Positions 26,164-33,925 of a stretch of DNA of 64,000 nt are shown here, piece after piece. A program made the position numbers and the translations under genes. The DNA lies in the NCBI GenBank assembly GCA_910577925.1, contig CAJTOI010000002.1:1-64000 (forward strand). Reading direction: 5' to 3'. Numbering within the stretch: position 1 is the stretch's first letter; each line of letters starts with the position of its first letter. This DNA comes from an uncultured Roseburia sp. GTDB taxonomy: Bacteria > Bacillota > Clostridia > Lachnospirales > Lachnospiraceae. The notes under the pieces are model-generated. The model was given only the letters and a program-made list of their open reading frames with translations. It had not been told where the DNA came from and searched no databases.

Positions 26164-26473
26164 CTATACCATCTTAAAATGCTCCAATATCTCCCTTATA
26201 GACATTTCTTTCTCTGGCGGGCATTTCGGCTGTCTGAAATCTTCCGCTTTTGGCAGGTTATAGTTTTCCCTCTCAATAATACCGCATTTTTGTTTTACCT
26301 GTGCAATATATAAACTACTGACTTTCAATCCACTATGCTCCAACACATAATCCTTGATTTCTTCATAAGTGGCTGCTCTCCGCAGCCGTCAAATCAAGCT
26401 CATCCATCTGAAGCTCTACCTCGATATGTTGGTCCGCATGAAGTTTGGACAATAAACATACTGTCTCAACGGT
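26164..26473 (-). pseudogene. third, frameshifted copy of the rlmD C-terminal tail
   Basis: Reading the minus strand, the sequence begins with the motif seen at the end of the RlmD catalytic domain (TVETVCLLSK) and continues EVELQMDELDLTAAES. It then loses frame near 26366 (apparently two bases missing) and resumes as ATYEEIKDYVLEHSGLKVSS with LYIAQVKQKCGI, ending EHFKMV. The order and helix pattern match the tail of the rlmD product (33926-34290) and the copy at 28264-28623, but the sequence belongs to a different subtype (ENYNLPKAEDFRQP instead of MYDAPNAVEELKQP). A displaced, decaying rlmD 3' end. Confidence 0.6.
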
Positions 26474-26494
26474 ATTACCCCTTTCCCACAAGGC

Positions 26495-27043
26495 TTATAG
26501 TTTCAACTCTTTTAATGTTTCTGCGTATTTTCTATAACCAACTATTGTATCTTGAAAATTTTTTTGAGCTTCTTGTGGTAAATCTTTAATAATCTCTTTC
26601 TCAACAAACTCTGCTATTTCTTTCATAGCATCGGATACGTCTTTTATTATCTGTTCAAATGTACTATTTAAGGTATAGTGCATCAATCGATTTCTATATT
26701 GATAAATATGCATACTGGCAATGAATGTACATTCCATTTCACATACATTCTTTAACCTCAAAATTCCCGATTTAACATCAACACATACAAAATCTCCTGC
26801 CAAATAATCTGAATATTTAGCCTTATTCAAATCAGAAAAAATGAGCGTCCAATGCTCTTGCTCTAACCTATATTTAACAAGTAATTCCAAACAATTTGCC
26901 AAATTCAATATAATATGTTTCATGGTTAATTCATCAAAATCACCCTGACTAGATAAATCCAAAAATGGATCTAACTCTACATTTACCATTTCCATAGAAT
27001 CATGTATATTATTCAAAAAGAAAAGTTCATATTTCATACCCAT
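26495..27043 (-). CDS. HEPN-like protein
   Basis: Protein of 182 residues, predominantly helical. The Rx4H signature of HEPN ribonucleases is visible as R117-NRLM-H122 in YQYRNRLMHYT, and an earlier helix (LANCLELLVKYRL) fits the HEPN fold. HEPN proteins commonly act as RNA-cleaving toxins or effectors in toxin-antitoxin and abortive-infection systems. No MNT nucleotidyltransferase partner is adjacent; the KilA-N gene lies 18 nt upstream and the two are probably co-transcribed. Function inferred from one motif and the context. Confidence 0.55.
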   Translation of the reverse strand: MGMKYELFFLNNIHDSMEMVNVELDPFLDLSSQGDFDELTMKHIILNLANCLELLVKYRLEQEHWTLIFSDLNKAKYSDYLAGDFVCVDVKSGILRLKNVCEMECTFIASMHIYQYRNRLMHYTLNSTFEQIIKDVSDAMKEIAEFVEKEIIKDLPQEAQKNFQDTIVGYRKYAETLKELKL

Positions 27044-27061
27044 TCACCCATCACTTTTTAC

Positions 27062-27916
27062 CTACTTCTTATTAAGTCCCACTTCTAATTTGGGGAGATT
27101 ATTCAAGCTTACTGTTTCCAAAGTCTGCAACTGCTGTACCGCTAACTGCCGAAGCAACTCCATTCTCTCTTTCTGTTTCTTTCCCTGATTAATCAAAACA
27201 GCATTATAGCTTTCCAGATTGGCAAGCACTAATAATTGGTTTAGTGTTGCCACATCCCGCATATTTCCTTTCACCGTTGGATTTTCATCTTTCCATTGCT
27301 TCGCCGTCTTTCCAAACAAAACAACATTTAACATATCTGCTTCATTAGCATAAGTGTACGCAACCTGTGCGGGTGTTAATTCTGGTGGAATCAGATTCTC
27401 TTTAATCGCATCTGTATGTATCCTGTAATTCAACTTAGAAATTTCTCTATTCAAATTCCAATTCAAAGATAAGCGACTGTTTTCGTCTGTCTTTAAACGC
27501 CTATAGTCTTTCATAATATATAGCTGAAACTCAGGAGAAATCCAAGTTGCGAAAGACATAGCAATATCGCTATGGGCATATGTTCCGCCATAACGTCCTG
27601 ATTTTGAAACAATGCCAATGGCTTTCGTAGCTTCTATCCACTTCTTTGGCGACATTGTAAATGCGTTTGCTCCTGCCTGTTTTCTAAACCCCTCGAATTC
27701 GAGGGGTTTAAAATATGGATTATGAAGTCTTTCCCATAATCCCAGAAATTCTATCACATCCCTGTTTCTCATCCAGTTTTGAATAACCGCTGTTGGGTCA
27801 TCACTTTTATATCGAGCTATATCCGTCAATGAAATAAATTCATTTTCAAAATCCTGTGTATAAATACCAATATCTATCCCATTTGCATGAATTGTATCCT
27901 TAATTATTTTTCCCAT
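27062..27916 (-). CDS. KilA-N domain protein
   Basis: Protein of 284 residues with an N-terminal KilA-N domain: SLTDIARYKSDDPTAVIQNW near residue 30, LEFEGFRKQAG, WIEATKAIGIVSKSGRYGGT near residue 95 and a WISPEFQLYIMKDYRRLK helix near 130. KilA-N domains are DNA-binding modules of phage antirepressor-like proteins. The C-terminal half is helical with no further domain I recognise. Located between the 105-aa orphan and the HEPN-like gene in the AT-rich island; could be a regulator or a component of an uncharacterised defence unit. Confidence 0.75.
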   Translation of the reverse strand: MGKIIKDTIHANGIDIGIYTQDFENEFISLTDIARYKSDDPTAVIQNWMRNRDVIEFLGLWERLHNPYFKPLEFEGFRKQAGANAFTMSPKKWIEATKAIGIVSKSGRYGGTYAHSDIAMSFATWISPEFQLYIMKDYRRLKTDENSRLSLNWNLNREISKLNYRIHTDAIKENLIPPELTPAQVAYTYANEADMLNVVLFGKTAKQWKDENPTVKGNMRDVATLNQLLVLANLESYNAVLINQGKKQKERMELLRQLAVQQLQTLETVSLNNLPKLEVGLNKK

Positions 27917-27946
27917 TGCTCCTCCTGTAATCTCATCATAATCCTC

Positions 27947-28264
27947 TTAAAACATCTTATCCTCTTTCTCATCAAAAAGTTCTGTTGAACAACTGTCTTC
28001 ATCTTCCCACATTTCCCGATATGCTTCAATATAACTCTTAACACAACTAGGATATATATACGAATATCTTCTACACACTCGTTTATACAATCCCAGTATT
28101 TTCTCATCAAAAGCAAAATCCAGTACATAATCAAGCAAATGTGACAATTCATCTTCTGACACAATTCGGCTGCACACATCTTCAACCAATGGCAAATAAA
28201 CCTCATAGGCTTTCCGATGTAATTGGACTATCTGTTCTGTAATCTGATAAATCTTTTCATCCAT
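27947..28264 (-). CDS. conserved hypothetical protein, 105 aa
   Basis: Helical acidic protein with no domain I can name (QLHRKAYEVYLPLVEDVCSR, then YVLDFAFDEKILGLYKRVC). Its ATG overlaps the TAA of the second tail copy (TAATG), so it is translationally coupled to that fragment. In an ancestral arrangement it would have been coupled directly to rlmD, suggesting the tail and this protein travel together. Confidence 0.6.
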   Translation of the reverse strand: MDEKIYQITEQIVQLHRKAYEVYLPLVEDVCSRIVSEDELSHLLDYVLDFAFDEKILGLYKRVCRRYSYIYPSCVKSYIEAYREMWEDEDSCSTELFDEKEDKMF

Positions 28265-28599
28265 TAGATTACCTCAAAATATTTAAGTGCATCTTTTATC
28301 GCCTCAACTTTTTCTTTCGGCGGATGTTTCCTCGGCTGTTTTAATTCTTCTACTACATTTGGCGCGTCATACATTGTCAGACCTAATGATCTCTTTACCT
28401 CTGCGATATAAGCGGTATGTACCTTAAATCCATATTTCTTCTCCACATACTCCTGTATCATTTTATATGTTATTTTCGGTTTTGGCTGATATTTCTTTGC
28501 CCGTTCTGCTATTGCATCTAAAGGCACTTTGCCCTCACCCTCGCCAAACTCAATTTTCACGTTGATATGGCTATCTGGTGATTTGTGGGACAAGAGCAC
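28264..28599 (-). CDS. detached copy of the rlmD C-terminal tail (copy 2)
   Basis: An open frame of 111 codons very similar to the last ~115 residues of the RlmD product. Shared stretches include EFGEGEGKVPLD, VHTAYIAEVKR and VVEELKQPRKHP / AVEELKQPRKHP. Homology starts upstream of the open frame at 28620 (FDTHVETIVLLSHK versus HVETVVMLSHK in RlmD), where an in-frame stop interrupts it, so the copy is not attached to a methyltransferase domain. A GTG at 28599 could allow separate expression. It marks an older boundary of insertion; whether it makes protein is unknown. Confidence 0.6.
   Translation of the reverse strand: MLLSHKSPDSHINVKIEFGEGEGKVPLDAIAERAKKYQPKPKITYKMIQEYVEKKYGFKVHTAYIAEVKRSLGLTMYDAPNVVEELKQPRKHPPKEKVEAIKDALKYFEVI
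28523..28551 (-). repeat. 29-bp perfect direct repeat, island copy
   Basis: Identical to 34200-34228 within the rlmD tail (encodes EFGEGEGKV). The two copies lie 5,677 bp apart and bracket the GajA/GajB-like and DUF1016 genes. They are the best-conserved stretch of the duplicated tail. Confidence 0.75.
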
Positions 28600-28724
28600 A
28601 ATGGTTTCAACATGAGTATCAAATTAGAACATATCCCCACAAAACCACGGAAATATGGGCAATATTTTTAAAATACTAGAACCGTTCGTGCATCCCTTTT
28701 CCCACAAAATATAAGCTCAATCAA

Positions 28725-28750
28725 TTTTGCACCACCCTAATGCAAAATTT
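28725..28750. repeat. 26-bp imperfect repeat at the DUF1016 stop codon
   Basis: Matches 29455-29480 inside the DUF1016 gene at 24 of 26 positions. Both copies contain the inverted repeat TTTTGCA / TGCAAAA, so the downstream copy can also form a 9-bp hairpin as a weak terminator. Confidence 0.5.
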
Positions 28751-29766
28751 CAATTAATTCTCTTTTCAATATCTTCAATCGATGGCAATTTGTCTTGTAA
28801 TTCTTCTGAAATGTGATTAGAAAGCTTATATTCACTTACTCCCATTGGTTTGTTTACATCTTTCAAAGCATATTCCGCTACCATTTTATCCTTACCCTTA
28901 CATAATAATAATCCAATTGTAGGGTTATCATTTGAAGATTTCAATTCTCCATCAACTGCTGACAAATAAAAAGATAGCTTTCCTGCAAATTCTGGTTCGA
29001 ATTCCACAGTTTTTAATTCTACTACAAAATAGCAATGCAATTTCACATTATAAAATAATAAGTCGATAAAAAATTCTCTTTTTCCAACTTGGATAGGATA
29101 TTGCCGCCCCATAAAAGCAAAACCTGACCCAAATTCCAACAACAATTTTGTTATTTGTTGGACAAGTGCATCTTCCAACTCAATCTCTCTAAGTTTTTTC
29201 GCATTCGGTATAAAGTCAAAAATATATGGGTCTTTAATAATTTCTTCTACCTGCTCACTTAATGGATTAGCTAACTGTTCCTTAAAATTTGTTGTTTTAT
29301 CTGCTAATGCCTGTCTGTAATACAAACCACTTTCTATCTGATGCGAAAGCACTGTACTAGACCATCCGTTTTCCAAACATTGCTGTGTATACCACATATG
29401 TTCTTCTAAATTATCAGTCTTATCTATCAGAAGCTTTATTGCTCGCCAACTAATTTTTGCACCAGCCTGATGCAAAATTTCTTCAGATGGTATTCGGCGT
29501 GCAAACTGCTTCATATAATTAAGATTTCTAACGGAATATCCTTCTCTGCTAGGATAAGTCATTCTCAAATCTTTTGATAATGTTTCGACAAATTTATTTC
29601 CCCATTGGCTGTACTTAAGAATTACATTTCCTATGTTCCAAAACAAAATATTACGTTCAACATTTGCACTTGTCATTACCTGATACTGTGCTTTTGTTAT
29701 TCGTTCTTTTATTTTCTCTAAGACATCAATATACTCGTCCATAACTATCTCTGTTTTCTTCGCCAT
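28750..29766 (-). CDS. DUF1016 (YhcG-type) PD-(D/E)XK nuclease-domain protein
   Basis: Protein of 338 residues with the two DUF1016 parts. The N-terminal helical domain includes VERNILFWNIGNVILKYSQW and YPSREGYSVRNLNYMKQFAR. The C-terminal nuclease domain reads KREFFIDLLFYNVKLHCYF followed by VVELK, giving the D...ExK active-site pattern. These proteins recur in defence islands and beside restriction genes; activity is predicted, not shown. ATG 29766 follows AGGGAGAGAG, so the gene overlaps the helicase gene by 41 bp, arguing for co-translation with the Gabija-like pair. Confidence 0.78.
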   Translation of the reverse strand: MAKKTEIVMDEYIDVLEKIKERITKAQYQVMTSANVERNILFWNIGNVILKYSQWGNKFVETLSKDLRMTYPSREGYSVRNLNYMKQFARRIPSEEILHQAGAKISWRAIKLLIDKTDNLEEHMWYTQQCLENGWSSTVLSHQIESGLYYRQALADKTTNFKEQLANPLSEQVEEIIKDPYIFDFIPNAKKLREIELEDALVQQITKLLLEFGSGFAFMGRQYPIQVGKREFFIDLLFYNVKLHCYFVVELKTVEFEPEFAGKLSFYLSAVDGELKSSNDNPTIGLLLCKGKDKMVAEYALKDVNKPMGVSEYKLSNHISEELQDKLPSIEDIEKRIN

Positions 29767-31675
29767 ACAGCTCTCTCCCTTTAACATCAAATCCGATGGA
29801 AATCATTCTTTTTATAAATTCTTTTCCATACGATGCTATTTTGTTCTCATCTACTACAATAACTAAGTTTTCTTTCGCACGAGAACACCCTACATAAAAC
29901 AATTTATATGCCCATAAAATGCCTTTAATTTTTGTTGCTTTAAAACAGCCTTTTGCATTAGTGGAATTAGGATTGTTCAAATATTTGTCATAATATTCTT
30001 GTTGACAAAACGAAAAATATTTATTGTCCTTATACTTATCTTTTACATACTGGGCAAACTTTAAATACTCATCCTCATGTTCCTTATATGTTCTAGCTGG
30101 CTTTAAATAAGTTAAATCTATTGATTTCATATCAGATACATAATCATAATAAAAATTTTGAAAATCTGTTAAATTAATATCCCCAGCACATAACAATTTA
30201 AAAAACTCATACATATAAACTATTGGATTTCGAGTTGAGTCTTCAGCAATAAAGCAAACATTATTATGCCCTTCACCTTTTACCCCATGCTGTGTAGAAA
30301 CGCTGGGCTTCCCTAAATATGTATATAGAGCATTTAATTGTGACAGCGACACTTTCAGCACGTTTTCATATTCCGTGTCTTCTAAAAACGGAAGAAAAAT
30401 ATCCTCATTACAATATTCATTATCTGTCAAAAATTCACAAAACTCTTGTATGACCATAGCCGAAGTATCATATACTTCTTTCAACTTTTTCACTTTATCA
30501 GAAAAAACGATTTTATCATCATGAAGTTTAATATCCGTAAATCTACTATTGAAAATTTTCTTTTTTTCTCTGGCTAATTGAATGCTTCTGCCATATGCAG
30601 CCATACTTATCATTTTGATAAAATCACAAACACAAAATAATATCCGAAATAATTTATCAGGATTATCATTTGTTGTATCTGTCAACACATCTACAGGTGT
30701 ATATTGAGAAGGAAATTTATATGCTTTCATATCTGATAATGCACTATACAAATCACCTGCACCAATCTTTTCAAAACGCTCACGATTAAAAAGATATAAC
30801 TGCATATAATCTTTAAATTGCTCCATAAAAAATTCTGAAAAATCATTTGTTATCACAACAGTAGGATTAACCTTTTCACGGGCTTCGTTTGGCTCTTGGA
30901 AAAAATTCTCATCATTATATAAATTGTTAAGGACTCTCACGATATTGAAAGAGCAACGATAATTAGTATGTAAGCTATCATCTTGATTAAACTTACTGAG
31001 TATAGTATTAAATGAACCATCGTAATTACTATATATCTCTTGCATTTTATCTCCAAGCAGGTATAATTTGCTTTTCGTATTCACTACAGATTGATAAAAT
31101 ATATATAACACATCAGCAGATGTATCTTGATATTCATCAATAAAAATATATGCATATTTGCTAGATAAACGTTTTTTTAACACCTCGAATTTCTCAAACA
31201 TTTTACGACAAAAGAATATCATATCATCGTGAGAAAGACCTCCATAGTAGTAACTACTATAAGACTGTTCATTATAAAAAATCCGATGTAGGTTATTTTT
31301 AACGGTTTTAAAATCCAGTTTTCCAAACTTATCAATATATCTAGCATTCTTTGATTCTTCTTCACCATTGTCTATCATTGCCTCTATCTTATTTTCAAAT
31401 ACTTCAAGATACAAATTAATTACCTCTGTTTTTGAGAAATAAAGAGCAACAAATCCAGAGAGAAATGAATGAATTGTATCTATTATAACATTTTTACTAT
31501 TAATTCTCGAATTAAGTTCCTCCTTGGCTCTATTCGTATAAGTAATACTCAAAATTTTTCTATTCGGGTATTTTGCAAGTAGATTAATAATTGTATTTTC
31601 AATGTAGGTTGTTTTCCCACTACCTGCCGGTGCATTAATCAAAAACATATTGTCAAATCTATTTATATCAACCAC
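29726..31675 (-). CDS. UvrD/PcrA-like superfamily 1 helicase (GajB-like)
   Basis: Protein of 649 residues with SF1A helicase motifs in order: I NAPAGSGKTT (residues 14-23), Ia ITYTNRA, II FIDEYQDTS (178-186), III LLGDKMQEIYS, IV LHTNYRC, V TQHGVKGEGHN and VI FYVGCSRAKENLVIV. Together with the upstream OLD-family gene this is the composition of Gabija anti-phage systems (GajA nuclease plus GajB helicase). At 649 residues it is longer than the roughly 490-residue Bacillus GajB. GTG 31675 has GGGAGGG upstream and overlaps the gajA-like gene by 13 bp. Confidence 0.82.
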   Translation of the reverse strand: MVDINRFDNMFLINAPAGSGKTTYIENTIINLLAKYPNRKILSITYTNRAKEELNSRINSKNVIIDTIHSFLSGFVALYFSKTEVINLYLEVFENKIEAMIDNGEEESKNARYIDKFGKLDFKTVKNNLHRIFYNEQSYSSYYYGGLSHDDMIFFCRKMFEKFEVLKKRLSSKYAYIFIDEYQDTSADVLYIFYQSVVNTKSKLYLLGDKMQEIYSNYDGSFNTILSKFNQDDSLHTNYRCSFNIVRVLNNLYNDENFFQEPNEAREKVNPTVVITNDFSEFFMEQFKDYMQLYLFNRERFEKIGAGDLYSALSDMKAYKFPSQYTPVDVLTDTTNDNPDKLFRILFCVCDFIKMISMAAYGRSIQLAREKKKIFNSRFTDIKLHDDKIVFSDKVKKLKEVYDTSAMVIQEFCEFLTDNEYCNEDIFLPFLEDTEYENVLKVSLSQLNALYTYLGKPSVSTQHGVKGEGHNNVCFIAEDSTRNPIVYMYEFFKLLCAGDINLTDFQNFYYDYVSDMKSIDLTYLKPARTYKEHEDEYLKFAQYVKDKYKDNKYFSFCQQEYYDKYLNNPNSTNAKGCFKATKIKGILWAYKLFYVGCSRAKENLVIVVDENKIASYGKEFIKRMISIGFDVKGRELYGEENRDSYGRVY

Positions 31676-33909
31676 ATCAATCCCTCCCTTATATAATCCG
31701 GCAGTGCTTTCAAATATAATTCGGCTAAAATAATCGAATACATAAAATCTGTTTTATTATTTTTATTTTCATTTAGAATATCTCTCACTGTTATATTCCT
31801 TTTTCGTGTTGGAATATCTAATTTAATGCTATTAGCTGATATTTGATTTGCCCACCAATCGGAACTTTTTTTACTTTCAACTGCAATTCCCAAAAGCTTG
31901 CATAACATTGCTTCTTCCAAAGTACGAGTATAGTTATCATTTTCTCCCTGTGACACAACTTTAATCAATTCACTATCTGCATTCTTAATCCACAAATCAA
32001 TATCTGTTACAGTTGGCTTTCTCTTTATATCAGAATAATCAGGTCTTTTTATTTTAGGGCAAGGTTTCTTTCGCAAATCAGATTGAATTATAGATATTCT
32101 CTCAAGTTCTGATTTTTTATAAAAACAATCTTCATTTTGTTTTCTACACTTATATTCACAATAAGGTAATATGCTTTCTTTTATTATATTTGAAGTAATA
32201 TAATCTTTATAATACTGTATCAACCCTGCATTTGTAATTCCATCATCTTTTTTTATTTTATCAATTGATGTCAACATTTTATGATAATCTATATCAGTTA
32301 TTATTAGTGTCTTTATTTTTAGAAAATACACCAATTTTCTATACCAATGTGTATAAGCACCCCCAACTTGTACAAAAGAAATATATTGATTTGATAAACC
32401 CTCAAATTCATCTAATGATAAAATCTTTTCAATATATAACTTTTCAGTGTCCCCCTCATACATAATAACTTTATTCGCAAAAATCAAATCTGAATAGTTA
32501 ATAGAAAATAAAAACGAAAAGAACTGTCTTTCCTCCTCTGTATCAAGATTCTGCTTGAATAAATTCATATCATAGATAGAGCTTTTTAACAGTTCATCAA
32601 TTCTTAACACTCTAATATTTTTCAATTCAGAACACTTAACTATCTCACTAGAATGAGTTGTAATAATCCCTTGCACTCGGTTATTATCCTCATTGAGCAA
32701 TATTTCATTTATAAATTTAATTAGCATTCTCTCCATCTGCGGATGCATATGAGCTTCTGGTTCTTCAATAACAAAAATATCTACTACATCTGATTTATAC
32801 TGTTTCACAAAAGCTTCTACTTTTAGACACATGAATATTAAATTACTTATACCCAGTCCTTGGGAAAACTCTTTAAGCTTAGTTCCATTTTTGAATTCAA
32901 AAAAAGTTTGTAATGAAGATGACAAAAAGGTCATAAGCAATTCATCAGAAATATCTGTTTGTAAAGAAAATTCTCCCTTATTATACTCAAAATATTTTTC
33001 AATATTATCTAAAGCATTTTGTGCTTTTATTAAAGAATGCTCTCTAACTTTCTCATTAAGTTTTTGTGCCCTCAAACCACTTTTAATATCCTTTATTATT
33101 TTTGTCTTAAAATCTTCCCAATCATTACTTTTTTTAAAATGGCTGAGAAGCTCTTTACTTATTGAAAAATAATTGTCTGTTTTTTCATCATTCAACAGAC
33201 GAGTAGCATTTAAATAATTGTAATTAAAAAGTGCCTGAAATTCTCTCACTCCAATTAATTGTCTGTTCTCATAATTTTTGTCAGTAAAATATACCTTATT
33301 TTCCAGTACCGTCTCCAATATTTCAATCAAAAAATCCTCAAATCTTTCATTCAATTCGTCTATTTTTTCATTGATTTCTTTAGTTTTTCTAGCTACGCTG
33401 AATGTATTTATTTCATTCTTTTTTTCAAACAAGCTTGTAACATTCAAACCAAGAAGCTTATTTAGTTCAGCCATATCAGCTTCATAATTAAATAGAAAGA
33501 AGAAACTTGTACAATCATCACCTAATTCCATCAAATAATCGGAAAATAAAGAAATACTCTCATCTTTATTATATTGAACTTCTATCTTAATTTTAATTGC
33601 TGTCCATTTACTTCTATCATCGAATGAAAATTTTTTCTTGATTTTTTCTCTAAACTCTGTCTCATTCAAGCTAATACTATATATTTTATTAATATCAGAT
33701 ATAAAATCATACTGTAACTTTGAATAATACTCTGCTGAAATATCCTCTTTTGTAAAATTTCTATCTCTAAACAATCTTTTAAAAAGTTCAATAATAGATG
33801 TTTTTCCACTATTATTGGCACCAGCTAAAATTGTCAATTCGTCGTCAAAGTTTATAACTGCATTTTGAAACTGTCTGTAATTTGTAATCGCTATCTTCTT
33901 TAGTTTCAC
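31663..33909 (-). CDS. OLD-family ATPase/TOPRIM nuclease (GajA-like)
   Basis: Protein of 748 residues. ABC-type ATPase half: Walker A GANNSGKTS (30-38), signature FSQGLGISN (348-356), Walker B FVIEEPEAHMHP (379-390), H-loop TTHSSE. TOPRIM half: YEGDTEK (484-490) and IITDIDY (536-542), the catalytic acidic motifs of OLD/GajA nucleases. A cysteine-bearing insertion (CEYKCRKQNEDC at 584-595, then KPCP) follows the TOPRIM Asp motif. It is longer than the roughly 580-residue Bacillus GajA. The GTG start lies 16 nt after the rlmD stop with AGGAGG upstream and no visible intervening promoter, so it is probably transcribed with rlmD. Confidence 0.84.
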   Translation of the reverse strand: MKLKKIAITNYRQFQNAVINFDDELTILAGANNSGKTSIIELFKRLFRDRNFTKEDISAEYYSKLQYDFISDINKIYSISLNETEFREKIKKKFSFDDRSKWTAIKIKIEVQYNKDESISLFSDYLMELGDDCTSFFFLFNYEADMAELNKLLGLNVTSLFEKKNEINTFSVARKTKEINEKIDELNERFEDFLIEILETVLENKVYFTDKNYENRQLIGVREFQALFNYNYLNATRLLNDEKTDNYFSISKELLSHFKKSNDWEDFKTKIIKDIKSGLRAQKLNEKVREHSLIKAQNALDNIEKYFEYNKGEFSLQTDISDELLMTFLSSSLQTFFEFKNGTKLKEFSQGLGISNLIFMCLKVEAFVKQYKSDVVDIFVIEEPEAHMHPQMERMLIKFINEILLNEDNNRVQGIITTHSSEIVKCSELKNIRVLRIDELLKSSIYDMNLFKQNLDTEEERQFFSFLFSINYSDLIFANKVIMYEGDTEKLYIEKILSLDEFEGLSNQYISFVQVGGAYTHWYRKLVYFLKIKTLIITDIDYHKMLTSIDKIKKDDGITNAGLIQYYKDYITSNIIKESILPYCEYKCRKQNEDCFYKKSELERISIIQSDLRKKPCPKIKRPDYSDIKRKPTVTDIDLWIKNADSELIKVVSQGENDNYTRTLEEAMLCKLLGIAVESKKSSDWWANQISANSIKLDIPTRKRNITVRDILNENKNNKTDFMYSIILAELYLKALPDYIREGLMWLI

Positions 33910-33925
33910 CTCTACTCCTCCTTCT

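Noticed and set aside
26495..27043. HEPN-MNT toxin-antitoxin pair
   Set aside because: Neither neighbouring gene contains the GSxxRG nucleotidyltransferase motif, so only a HEPN-like call is kept.
29726..33909. McrBC-type or RecBCD-type nuclease-helicase
   Set aside because: The ATPase has ABC-type Walker/signature motifs plus TOPRIM acids (OLD), not an AAA+ GTPase; the helicase is UvrD-like without a RecB nuclease domain.
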